From Cunninghamia lanceolata (lineage: Eukaryota > Streptophyta > Pinopsida > Cupressales > Cupressaceae), in assembly GCA_027924645.1 (NCBI GenBank), contig BSBN01000445.1, positions 8,291,001-8,355,000 of the forward strand: a stretch of 64,000 nt of DNA, read 5' to 3'. Position 1 is the first letter of the stretch. Each line of letters starts with the position of its first letter. Below the pieces are notes generated by a model that had not been told where the DNA came from, searched no databases, and saw nothing but the letters and a program-made list of their open reading frames with translations. A program made the position numbers and the translations under genes. Shown one piece after another: positions 1 to 9,518 of this stretch.

Positions 1-445
1 ATAAGACAAGTGTTTTATTAATTCTAGACTGGGCGCCAAACTCATGTCATTTCATCTCAAAATGCGCCTCATGAAGAGAATGATGTTTTTGAACACTTGC
101 ATGGAGATGAACCACTCAAGAGGAGGGGGGCGCCAATTCACCTTTCCTCAGATACCATGATGCGCCTAAGCATGAAAAAACCTTTCAATTCACTCAATGT
201 GGATGGCGCTTGGCAGAAGTTGGTATTTTTAACTTAGATATGGCTTGAGGTGGAAATGTTTGCAAGGAGATGTCACATCTTTCCCCAGGCGCCAAAACCT
301 TTGCAGAAACCTAAATCTAGCGCCCAAGTCAAGAGATCACTGGAATTGCGCCCTAGTAAGTTGGATCTCAAATTCTCCCCCTTTCAACCTTCAGTTGGCG
401 CCTAGCATTGAGGACTTTGCAATTATAGCGCCTAGGCAGGAGATA
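1..445 (+). repeat. Degenerate GCGCC-core repeats upstream of an LTR-type promoter
   Basis: At least nine copies of a GCGCC core (GGGCGCCAAA, TGCGCCTCAT, GGCGCCAATT, GGCGCCAAAA, AGCGCCCAAG, GGCGCCTAGC and similar) recur every 20-60 bases in otherwise AT-rich DNA. They stop about 200 bases before a TATA box. This is the position of U3 enhancer repeats in an LTR. The GCGCCAAA form resembles plant E2F sites, but that function is inferred only from the motif. Confidence 0.5.
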
Positions 446-637
446 AGGTAGTTGTAACTACCTGAGCTCTCATTGGTCCACAGAATGTCTTCGGGATCCG
501 TGTCAAGGTCTCTAGATAAGCTTGCCAACTCAGAATGAGTCATCAAATGGGATATTCCCTTGGATATGCTTCTTGGGAAACGTGCCTTGGTTCCTCTCTG
601 TGCATTGTAAAACGTGCCTTCATTGCCTTTGGAAGGC

Positions 638-646
638 CTATAAAAG
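638..646 (+). promoter_or_regulatory. TATA box
   Basis: CTATAAAAG is followed within 40 bases by a pyrimidine-rich leader that would suit transcription initiation. It lies just downstream of the GCGCC repeats. Confidence 0.5.
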
Positions 647-1151
647 GAGGAGCTCTCTCATTCATTTGGCATCTATGCATTTGACAAAATTCTCTCTGCA
701 AAGCTGTTGAGCTTGTAATCTTGAGGCCTGCGAGTTTCAAGTGTTGGGGTGATGCTCCCTCAACTGACAAGGTGATGCTCCCTTGTTGTACTGTGAGGTG
801 TTGACATTCAGTTGACATCGTTGAGTTCAATCGAGTCGATCAAGTATAGGCGCCCATTGTAATCATCAAGGCTCCAAGGCCTGCTTTGTAATTCCATTTG
901 AATAAAGTGTAACTTCATGCCATTGAAAGCATTATTCATGTAATAAGACATTGTGAGTTGATTGAATCAAGTAATAAAACAAGTACCCAACTTAAGGTTG
1001 ATTCATTCAAATAGTTATCTTTGATGTATATCTTTGTGTTGTTGAAATAGTTGATGAGTTGATAGCAAGTAAAATTGTCTAAGTAAGGAAAAATTTTGGT
1101 AGAATTAGTTGGGTATCTTACACACTGAGAGATAGTGCCATCGACTAGTAC

Positions 1152-2993
1152 ACAGAGTTGGACCAAGCACACAGGGCATCATGGAGATTACTTAAGAAGG
1201 CATTCCAAGACGAATTCAAACTCCTGAGGGATGACAGTGAAATTGTAATGGAGATCTGCAGTACAAAGCAAGGGAAGCACGAGAACGTGTGAACCTACAA
1301 CCGGAGACTGAAAGAATTGTTGTGAAAACTGGAGACTCAGCCGGCCGACGGGATGAAGAAGCGATGGTTCATTGAAGGGTTGCGCCCATCGCTAAGAAAG
1401 AAAATGAAAGTCATGCCTCCGTTGTTGTACGATGAAGCGTACAATCGAGCGATGGATATAGAGAGTGAAAATAAAACATCCTTCCGAAGGAAAAGAAAGA
1501 CAGATGACAAGGAGAGTACGGACGACAACAGCGACAGTGAGTCCAAGACCGTGCAAGCACTCAGGAAAGACATGATGAGAATGATGAAAGAACTGAAGGC
1601 CGACAAGGAGAGTACGAGGGAAGCAAGAGAATTGTGGTGTACAGATTGCAAGGGGGAAGGTCATACAAAGGCAAATTGTCCGGAAAAATTGTTTTGTGAT
1701 ATCTGCCAAGTGATGGGACATTCCATCAAGGAATGCCCATACAATCTGAAAGCAAGGGGTACACAAGTACTCTTCACTCAAGGAGAACCGTCAACACCGC
1801 CGAACATACCACCAAAGCCCCAGTACAATAGCCATGCATCCCCTGGAGGTTACCAAAGCAATAGAAGTCCGAGAAACAGATTGCAGTACGACAGCAATGG
1901 GCGACCCATGATACAGTGCCGGCAATGCAACGAATGGGGACACTTTGCAAGGGAATGCCCAAACAATAACCAGAACAAAATAAATGCATTATGCAAGTGG
2001 TGTGGGCCTGGGGATCACGAAGAAAAAGATTGCCCAAAGCAGAAAGGGGTGAACCTCATCAGTTTCAAGGAAAATGATGAAGAGATCCTTGCGGTCACCC
2101 AAGCACAATGGAAAAAAGCAACGTATCCAGATCCTCGAACCGAGAAGCAAAGACTTCGGGAGGCTAGGAAAGAAGTAGAGATGGCAATGGAAACGGAAGG
2201 AAAGAACAGAAGAACAACTACAGTACGACCAGAGTCGGGCAAGAGTATCGTGAATCAGGTGTTACAAACCACTGTATCGGTCAAGATAGCGGATCTTCTA
2301 CAGAGCATGCCACAACTGAGGATGGCAATCTCGAAGGCGATGGAAGGGAACCCAAATGGGCAAACAAAGGATGAAGATGTCATAGTGGAGCCACCGCTGG
2401 AAGGAGAACAAGTCATCGACCTGAGACTGTTGGCCATCAACAATGGCAAGAATCTAGTCGTCATACACATGGAAATTGATGGATGTCACCTGACGAACAC
2501 AATAATTGACGGTGGATCAGGAGTGAATGTGTTGACAGAAGATACGTGGAAGTGCTTGGGGAAACCTACACTATGGCCACAAAATTTCCAGTTATCGGGA
2601 GCAGACCAGCACGGAATTAAAGCGCTAGGAGTGCTAATGGCTCAGAAAGTAAAGATTGGCACCCAACTCTTTCGATTAAACTTTGTAGTCATAACACAAA
2701 ATGCATCGTACGATGCATTACTCGACCAAGGGTGGCTGATAGCCGCCAAGGCCAACCATAACTGGAAAAGGAACACATTGTCAATAGAGAACAAAGGTAA
2801 GAAGATTGTCATAGATCTGAGAACACAGGCTATAAGTGAGGAACTAGCATCGGATTCTGATTCAGACAGAGGGGAGTCAATTGGCAGAGGACCAATAGAA
2901 CCTAATGAGGAAGGAGTATTAAAATTGCAAGAATGTTCTGAGGATGAAACTAATTCCTTTAGTGGGCTCTTCCACTGGCAGATGGAAGATTAA
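1152..2993 (+). pseudogene. Retrotransposon gag-protease, disrupted
   Basis: The 546-codon reading frame from 1353 carries four CCHC zinc knuckles (residues 96-109, 115-128, 189-202 and 214-227) and then a retropepsin-like domain with catalytic-type Asp386 in an IDGGSG context. Similarity to the gag capsid domain extends upstream in the same frame to about 1152, starting around WRLLKKAF. It is broken there by TGA codons at 1290 and 1323, each one C-to-T change from an arginine codon. The gag N terminus is absent. Known Gypsy elements continue into reverse transcriptase after protease. Here a TAA at 2991 is followed by unrelated, repeat-rich ORFs. The clade is not resolved; the element is probably Ty3/Gypsy, either non-autonomous or internally deleted. 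Confidence 0.8.
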
Positions 2994-3017
2994 GAGTTCT
3001 TTCAACCGGAATGTAAT

Positions 3018-3452
3018 ATGATTTCAATAAAAGAAGTTGGCGAGAGCTCTCCGATGAACAATGCAAGTCCTCATAGTGCAAGTCCTGGCAATGCAAGTCA
3101 TGGCAGTGCAATTCTTGGCAAAACTCAGTCAAAGAGTGAAACACTTGGCAACTGTGAAACTCTCGGCAACTCTCGGCCGACGAATGAAAGTCTGGGCAAC
3201 TCTAGGCTGACGAGTGAAAATCTGGGCAACTCTAGGCCGACAAGTGAAACATTGTTCACGAATGAAGCACTTGATGGATTGACAAACACTCGACCACTTG
3301 GCAAGAGGGAACCAGTAATGAGTGACAAAGGGGAGGAAGGTAATAATCAACCGGAAGTAACAGAGCAAATAGTGGTAGAGACAAGTCGACCAGAACAGAC
3401 AACTCGACCAGGAGAGGCACATATGAATATACAGAGGGTGAAGACAAGATAG
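3018..3452 (+). CDS. Repeat-containing ORF downstream of gag-protease
   Basis: A 144-codon frame in phase with the upstream gag-protease frame, separated from it by only one stop codon. It is hydrophilic and low complexity. It holds four 5-residue repeats (3060-3119) and three 10-residue repeats of the LGNSRPTSE type (3156-3245). No enzymatic motif is visible. It sits where pol would be expected. It may be a C-terminal extension of the gag-protease polyprotein or a non-functional spacer. I do not recognise a family. Confidence 0.4.
   Translation: MISIKEVGESSPMNNASPHSASPGNASHGSAILGKTQSKSETLGNCETLGNSRPTNESLGNSRLTSENLGNSRPTSETLFTNEALDGLTNTRPLGKREPVMSDKGEEGNNQPEVTEQIVVETSRPEQTTRPGEAHMNIQRVKTR
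3060..3119 (+). repeat. 15-bp tandem repeat, four copies
   Basis: Units begin at 3060, 3075, 3090 and 3105. Each contains (A/G)ATGCAAGT or AGTGCAA(G/T)T and ends near CTTGGC/CCTGGC. The period is a multiple of three, so the reading frame stays open. Confidence 0.85.
3156..3245 (+). repeat. 30-bp tandem repeat, three copies
   Basis: Units at 3156, 3186 and 3216 each read GAAA.TCT.GGCAACTCT followed by .GGC.GACGA.T or a close variant. They encode a 10-residue repeat. A partial copy precedes the first unit. Confidence 0.85.
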
Positions 3453-3487
3453 ATGATACACTTGCACATACATTTGAACCGGACGAG

Positions 3488-3868
3488 GTGATCAGGGATG
3501 AAGAGTCATTGACAAGCAAGGTGAATCGGGGTGATGAAACTAACGACGGGAACACAGCATTGAAAACACCGCCCAGAAAGAGACTATACAGAAAGAATAA
3601 GGACTATAGAGTATTTCTGCCAACTTGCAATTTTTTGGCGATCGCTGAAAAGCAACAGAGAAAAAATGATGTTAAAAAGTCGGACAGTTTGCTGAACGTA
3701 GTATGCGACTTCCGAAAGACAACAATTCTGGTTCCAAGAAAGACAACAATTCCGGTCCCTGCTGACGATTACAAAATTCCAATCGGAGTTGCAGATCGAA
3801 CGTGGAACCCGTCGGAGAAAAATAGACAAATCAGATTTAGTTCGACATGGAAAAGACGAAAAAAATAA
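3488..3868 (+). CDS. Basic ORF of unknown function in the gag-protease element
   Basis: A 126-codon frame, rich in Lys and Arg, in a different phase from the preceding ORF. It encodes two near-identical copies of a TTI-PVP-type motif (residues about 78-92). It ends just before an A-rich run and a palindromic GTAC cluster. I recognise no family. It may be the tail of the preceding ORF after a frameshift, since only 35 bases separate them. Confidence 0.3.
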   Translation: MIRDEESLTSKVNRGDETNDGNTALKTPPRKRLYRKNKDYRVFLPTCNFLAIAEKQQRKNDVKKSDSLLNVVCDFRKTTILVPRKTTIPVPADDYKIPIGVADRTWNPSEKNRQIRFSSTWKRRKK

Positions 3869-3900
3869 AATGTCGGGACAAAAAAAGAAAAAAAAATTAA

Positions 3901-4025
3901 GGCAGGTCATACGACGTACGACCAGGCCGCACGACGTATGACCTGGGCCGTACAACCTAGCAAAAAAATTTTGAAAAAAAATCCGTACGGCGTACGGCAT
4001 GGTGTTCCCTCGCCCCTTTAAAAAC
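3901..4025 (+). promoter_or_regulatory. Palindromic GTAC cluster followed by a TATA-like site
   Basis: Within about 100 bases there is an inverted repeat GGTCATACG...CGTATGACC, then CCGTAC and CCGTACGGCGTACGG. A CTTTAAAAAC site at 4016-4025 and a short leader follow. This reads like a compact internal promoter placed before the 3' end of the element. CCGTAC is the core bound by plant SBP-box proteins. Function here is inferred. Confidence 0.4.
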
Positions 4026-4373
4026 CCCCTGCCATGCAATCCAATTCAACAAATCAAAAGGAAAAAACTGGTCAAGGAAATTGCTGAAGACGTACTACTG
4101 AGAGGAAAATGTTGAGGCCTGATGCCATACACCCCTGAGGCCGTACGAATTCTCGCCAAGAGACACGAAGTGTGGACGTTGCACATTACCATTGGTCATA
4201 GCACATTGCAATAAAGGCCCTCCAGGAAGATTACAGAGTCAAAGGTACACAATGGACAAGGGAAAGAAGATTGCATCCTACAGGCTGAAGATTGCATCGG
4301 AGGAGAAGAAAAAACCAAGTGCTGATACAGGAATGGAAACCTGGGAAAGTTTGACAGGAAATGAGTGCAAACA

Positions 4374-4529
4374 ATGGTGAAGGCAGCAAGACAGCGAGAG
4401 CTAGTGGCCCAACACCAGTTGCAGCAAAGGACCAAGGAAGCAAGGAAGCTACAGGCACAACAGCGATCAGCCACCCCAACCTCCTCAGTACATCCAGGGA
4501 CATCCTTCCAACCTCCCCACTCTCAGTAG
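4374..4529 (+). CDS. Short Gln/Arg-rich ORF before the 3' LTR
   Basis: A 51-codon frame starts at 4374 and ends with TAG at 4527. Its first half is a basic, Gln-rich helix-like stretch (RQRELVAQHQLQQRTKEARK) and its second half is Pro/Ser-rich. It lies between the internal TATA-like site and the polypurine tract. It could be the end of a longer degraded ORF. No family is recognised. Confidence 0.3.
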   Translation: MVKAARQRELVAQHQLQQRTKEARKLQAQQRSATPTSSVHPGTSFQPPHSQ

Positions 4530-4598
4530 GATGTTTTTGAGTTTCTGTCATAATTTTGTTGTTTTGATGTAAATGTCGTCTGGAAGACGACCAATTTT

Positions 4599-4611
4599 GA
4601 GGGGGGGATAG
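4599..4611 (+). other. Polypurine tract
   Basis: GAGGGGGGGATAG directly precedes a TG that starts the 3' LTR. This is the usual plus-strand primer position in LTR retrotransposons. Confidence 0.7.
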
Positions 4612-4612
4612 A

Positions 4613-4973
4613 TGTAGACAGCAAATTAGTTAAGTGAATAAATAACGTAATAAGATGTAATTAGTTGTCGGTACCTAGTTTGGAGTCAATACCAACGGTT
4701 GGCGTCACAACCAACCTTGGCCATAAGTATTTAATCGTCAATGCATTGTAGTCAGAGATATCGGTGATTTGACAATAGTTGATATGCAGACATTGGAGTC
4801 ACAATGAAATATGTATGTTGTTGTTATGAACATTGTAATGTTTCCTGTGAATCAATGATGAATACAATGGTCCGTTCTGAGTAATTCTGTTATATTCGTA
4901 TGATGCACTATACTACTACTTCTTAATTCTGTTTACTTCATATTCTGTGAAACACACCATATTGCGGTAAACA
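4613..4973 (+). mobile_element. 3' LTR of the gag-protease element
   Basis: The segment begins TGTAGACAGC right after the polypurine tract and ends GCGGTAAACA, giving TG...CA ends and about 361 bp. The sequence changes at 4974 to one that recurs at 6757, which marks the right boundary. No 5' copy is in the window, so the left end of the element is missing or replaced. Confidence 0.65.
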
Positions 4974-6300
4974 GTGGGCAAGGTGAGAACATACAATGTT
5001 TGGACAACACAATAGCTATATGAATGCACTGCTGGGAAAGTAAAAGACGGCATAGCCGACTAGAGCATATAGGCGGCAAGGCTAACCCAAATCAACACCT
5101 CTTCGGCAGATAAGTATGCTTGTATGTAGAAAGCCACTAGTAGCTTCTAACATGTCTGATCAAGTCAAATTAGTTGATAACGATGCAGACCTGATCAATG
5201 CCAAAAGAGACTAGACAAATGCAATGCAATTGGGTCTACGATGAACCGACCAAGACAATCTTACAATGAATTCAGACTGCTGGTGATATACCATCTAGTT
5301 TTTACAATATGTTCAATATGCAACTACTATCTAGCAAATGACCATCCAAACTTACAATAAACATGAAGCATGAACTACTGATAATTTAATTCTAAAAACA
5401 CCAATAGCTACACTACTAGAAATTAATTCAAATTATCAAAATAGCATTGTTGCAGCAAGGATTAGTCACAATGATCAACAAGATAAAATGATAATCAAGC
5501 CATATGGAGTGGTCAAGTTGGAATAAGCTAAGGCACAACATAAATTTCTGACGTATGGCTGCAACTGAAGATGAGTGATGCTGTCCCAAAACTGTAGGCC
5601 ACTAAACTATGCTCAAAAACTCAAAATTTGCATTGTACGGCCTTGCCAAAAGACCTCCCAACTGCTGCAACAACACCAAATGGTATGACTCACTCAGAAA
5701 AAAGGTACAGCAGCAAGGACAACTAGTATGGCCCCTCCAAAATGCAATTTTTGATGTCAAAAGAGCTACAATTTATCTTTTTCCTTCACACACCCTGCTA
5801 GCAAGGAAGTATGGCCTGCAAGACTAATGATAGAAGCAATAAATAATAGTACGGCCTGCTACAAGAAGTATGGCTGGGAGTTTCAGAGTGGTACAGCCAA
5901 AAACTTAAGATTTGTTGGCCAAATAAGCTCCATCAATGGCTGCGACTAGAATGGCATCAACAAACAGCAAGGGTTAAATCTCAAACAGCAACTAAACACT
6001 CCAAAAATCTCCACGAATATTGAAACTTTAATCAATTAAAACCAATCTATAAATTCTTCATGATCACTCAGCACCAAAGTAATCCCAATGTGAAATTACT
6101 TAGATGGTTAGGAGGGTTTTTGTCCTCGAAACCATCTTGCCAAAGGGTTTTCGTCCTCGGGCAAAGCAAGAAGAACTCACATTCTCCAAAGCATAGAAAA
6201 GAGTAATAAGCAGGAAGAAGATCTTTTGTCAACAAGCTCTCCTTATATAGACCCTTTTGAGGGAAAAATAATTAATTTTAAAAAAAAAACATTTAACCCC
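4974..6300 (-). mobile_element. Truncated LTR (copy A) of a minus-strand Gypsy-type element
   Basis: The segment starts GTGGGCAAGGTGAGA, matching position 6757 in the LTR at 6668-9377, so it lacks about 90 bases at that end. It shares the GGGTTTT(C/T)GTCCTCG motifs near 6115-6160 with 8940-9005, and a TATATAGACCC-type promoter region near 6240. Its far U3 end is missing where gag sequence begins at about 6300. It reads as the 3' LTR of a collapsed element whose body was mostly deleted. Confidence 0.55.
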
Positions 6301-6309
6301 TAAAGTGCT

Positions 6310-6650
6310 CCCCTCACCATTCTGATTTTGGAAAGCTCTAGACACATTCACATTATTTTGCATTGTTTGAATCAACTGAGCCATCATATCTAATAGGCGT
6401 TCCTATCCTTGTATGAGTTTTTTGTACCGTCCTTCAGCTGAATCTTCATTTGGCATAGCTCTCTTCTCTCTTCCTTCCATATTCAACTCTTCTATCACAA
6501 TATCTGGATTCTATTGTTCTAACCCTACATTCAGATGCTCTCGAAACTATGCCCTTTTTTTCTCTTTGATAATATCTATACTCTCTATCACTCGTGCATG
6601 TGGTATATTCCGCATCAAATGGTTAGCTTCTTTAACAGGCTGGCAAGATC
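6310..6650 (-). pseudogene. Gag N-terminal fragment, Gypsy-type
   Basis: Read on the minus strand after the primer binding site, this gives a helical, charged polypeptide starting around MRNIPHARVIES. It includes DMMAQLIQTMQNN, the coiled-coil type typical of plant Gypsy gag N termini. One TAG interrupts the frame near 6405. No capsid domain or zinc knuckle follows. The sequence runs straight into LTR copy A at about 6300, so the rest of gag and all of pol were deleted. Confidence 0.5.
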
Positions 6651-6654
6651 ACAA

Positions 6655-6666
6655 GCTCTGATACCA
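6655..6666 (-). other. Primer binding site (initiator Met tRNA type)
   Basis: GCTCTGATACCA is the complement of TGGTATCAGAGC. It lies one base inside the LTR copy B end, as expected of a minus-strand 5' LTR. Confidence 0.8.
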
Positions 6667-6667
6667 C

Positions 6668-9377
6668 TGCAATGTCTGAAACTAGATATTTTGGCAACTT
6701 GACAACTTTTCAATATCAAGCACGAATCCCATCACTTTCTGATCACCTAGATCCCGATGTGGGCAAGGTGAGAGCATATATTGATTGGAATTTAAATCAT
6801 CTATGCATGTTGGCGACAAGCCACATAGCTAACAATGCATACAAATATAAATTTGAAGCTATTATAATGTTTGATTCTAGCGGCAAGCCTTCCAGAATGA
6901 AATACAAAATAAAATAGCCCTAGCGAAGAACCGCATAGCAAACTGAATATATCTAGTGGTGAACCGCATAGATCATTATAATATGAGCATTACATCAATA
7001 ACTAAAAAATGCCAAACACTGATTAACTATTGTAGAAACCTTTCCTAAAATGTATACTAAATATCAAAACTGGAATGCTAATATATGATATAAATTCCAA
7101 AGAAATCAATAAGCTACATACCCAAAATGTACAATTGGTTAGAAACCATAGTTAGCAAACTCGTCAAGTCCTAGTATTTGGGAGCTGTTTTGCTCCACAA
7201 GTACTCACAAGGTTTACTCATCAATTTTTTTGCCGATTTTTTGAAGAGTACTCGCCAAAAACTCGACGAGTCCAACAACTTGACTCGCCGCGCCAACAAC
7301 ACATCAAAGTCGCAGAAAAAAACATGGGTTAAAAACTTCAAAAACTTTATTTTTTTGGCTTTATAAGCATTGTTTTTTGCCTTTCAAAAAATTATGAAAA
7401 TGGTGTGTGCCATGAAGGTCTGTGTGGTTTTGAAGGTCTTCATTCGAGCTTGGTGGCGGAGGCTCCGCCCCTCAACCCCACCCTATATCGCAACAGGGAA
7501 CGCACCCGGGGTGTTGCCCCTGGACCTCGCGAGGGGCGCTACCCCTCGACCCCCAACCAAACTCATTGGATACACGAGTATACCACATGCACGAATACCC
7601 CTCAACCCCACTGGGGGCACTACCCCCAACCAAACTCATTGAATACATTTTGTAGCTATATTTGCATAAAATTTATGTTTTTTTCAAAAATTTAAGTGTT
7701 TTTTAAGTTGCCGAGTTTTTGTCGAGTACTCTCCGAGTGGGAAATTTTTGGTTTGTCGAGTACACTTTGAGTCCGAGTTTGCGAACTATGTTTGAAACAA
7801 TATTTAGTAGCTAGTGATTAAAGATTTCCTCTGAAACTGAATAGCTACCAAAATCTCAAATAATAATCTATTGCCAATCAAAGAATAGCTACAAAAATCA
7901 AAACAACAATCACAAACTGAGGTATATCTATGTGGAAATGGAACAGCTGGTACCCAACATGGTATAGCAATCATAAGAGGCTCAAATATAGCTGTAATTT
8001 CCCCTTGAATGAGTACGGCAGCATCAAAGACTTGTACAGTAGTCCCTAAACTAGATTGAGAATCCTTGAAAAAGCAACGGTATAATTTCCTAAGGTGTGA
8101 CCAAGAATGAAATAGTATGGTGGGACCCAAAATTATGATAGACTATTAAATTCAAATGATTTCCTTATAACATGTACAACAGTATAGTATAGAATTCCCT
8201 TTGAAATCAAAGAGGCTAGTGATTAAATAAGACTCATCCAGCAGCTATGAGAAGATACAGAGGAGTATGGGAGACCAAATCTAATAGTAACAAATTAAAT
8301 AATAATAAGATGTTCCCCCCTTAAGATGTACGGCGGCAGCTTCAAAACCTTATTGTGCCACACTCAAACTTCAAGCGACTGATTATCTTATGGGATTCCT
8401 CCTCTAATGTCAAACGCCCTTCTTCAATATTGTGCAGCCTACCAGAGTATTCACAAAATGTTGCACAAAAAGGTACGGTCTAGTCTATAATGTGAACAGC
8501 TTGAACTAGAAGTTGTACAGCCCACAACTTTCTTTCCTCACAACAGCGACCAGCAATAGAATGGTACAACTAGTATTTAAAATGGTACAGCTCACTTTTA
8601 AGCTCCACAATATCACTACCAGCATAAATGATGTTTTCCCCTATACCAAATGATTAGATCTGTTGTAAATAGCAAATGAGATATCCCCTGAAATATATAA
8701 AATCTTCAACATAAACCCAAAAATCTAGAAGCCTTCAACACACATCAAAAACCAACTAAAACTGGAAACACTTCAGATCTTCAAATAATAACCCAAAATT
8801 GGAACTTTTGGCACAACGGTGACCCTTGAATGAAAATACTCTAATGGAGATGAGGGTTTTCATCACCAAATCCAATCTTTGCAGCATACATGTAATCCCT
8901 GGATGGAATTACTCATATGAATAAGAGGGTTTTCAACCTCGAATCCATTTGCCAAAAGGGTTTTCATCCTCGAATCCATTTGCCAAAAGGGTTTTTGTCC
9001 TTAGGCAAAAAGATGAACATGCGTTCGACCTCAAGAAAAGGGAGTTTTTGATTTCATAAACTAGATTGTTTCTTGTGTGCACAACTCCTTACATAGGCTT
9101 TTTGAGGGAACATAATATTATTTTCTTTTTCTTTTTTTCCTTTTCCCTCCAACTTAATTTTAGAAGAGTCCAGAAAGGCCTTTTAAGTAACATTACTTTT
9201 GAACCCCAGCCCTAGCTACACTTTATAACATAACTTTAGGCCCTTTTTAAAAAACACTTTATTGAACCCTTCTTTTAAAAATTAAATAATATTTTGTTGC
9301 CATTTTTATTAAATAAAGTTACTAGGACAACTTAAGATATTATTTCCTTAGCTTAATCAAGAAAAGGGGACATGACA
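6668..9377 (-). mobile_element. 5' LTR (copy B) of a minus-strand Gypsy-type element
   Basis: The LTR runs from the primer binding site to GGGGACATGACA at 9377, so on its own strand it starts TGTCATGTCCCC and ends near CATTGCA. It contains several GTACGG/TGGTACAG motifs (8325-8600) and paired AGGGTTTTCATCCTCG motifs (8850-9005). A hAT-type element sits at 7147-7790. Without that insertion the LTR is about 2.06 kb. It lies in hAT transposase DNA at 9378. Confidence 0.65.
7147..7790. mobile_element. Non-autonomous hAT-type element
   Basis: Seventeen-base terminal inverted repeats (CATAGTTAGCAAACTCG at 7147; complement with one mismatch at 7774-7790) are flanked by 8-bp direct repeats TTAGAAAC and TTTGAAAC (7 of 8 match). 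An 8-bp duplication is the hAT hallmark. The right 165 bases resemble 21230-21416, the end of a hAT element with transposase, so this is probably a deletion derivative of that family. The centre (7441-7640) is unusually GC-rich and has no recognisable coding content. Confidence 0.8.
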
Positions 9378-9518
9378 CTTGCATCATCCACCATGTCTTT
9401 GACCCACAAAAGTTAGTATCCTCAAGGAGTAGATTAATGCAATGAGTGGCACCAAGGCTCCAAAAAAGAGCAGGGTGCCTCCTCTCTAGTCACCTACTGG
9501 TTGACACCTATGCTACTG
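9378..9518 (-). pseudogene. hAT (DUF659-type) transposase fragment, distal part
   Basis: On the minus strand this continues the transposase similarity from 17603 after the LTR element at 9519-17602 is removed. It reads through HPALFWSLGATHCINLLLED, which matches the conserved 'TLFWTPCAAHCIDLMLED' type region of DUF659 hAT proteins. It is interrupted by stops and ends where the LTR at 9377 begins. Confidence 0.7.

Larger units (their letters stand above)
1..1145 (+). mobile_element. LTR-like promoter region, left part outside window
   Basis: The stretch has the order expected of an LTR: repeat-rich U3, TATA box at 638-646, a transcribed-looking leader, and AATAAAG at about 901 as a possible polyadenylation signal. 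No matching second LTR is visible and no primer binding site is recognised at its right edge. The gag fragment that follows lacks its N-terminal part, so this may be a separate element abutting it. Boundaries are approximate. Confidence 0.4.

Noticed and set aside
1337..1651. Minus-strand 104-codon ORF opposite gag
   Set aside because: It is the antisense shadow of the Lys/Glu-rich gag frame, reading as Leu/Ser.
6655..6666. Possible tRNA gene, from GCTCTGATACCA and similar at 18657 and 28776
   Set aside because: These are 12-18 base complements of tRNA 3' ends next to LTR edges. No cloverleaf surrounds them, so they are primer binding sites or candidates for them.
7370..7695. ORFs of 90-96 codons in the GC-rich core of the small hAT-type element
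   Set aside because: They are overlapping frames in GC-rich DNA, Pro/Arg-biased, with no domain. Composition explains them.
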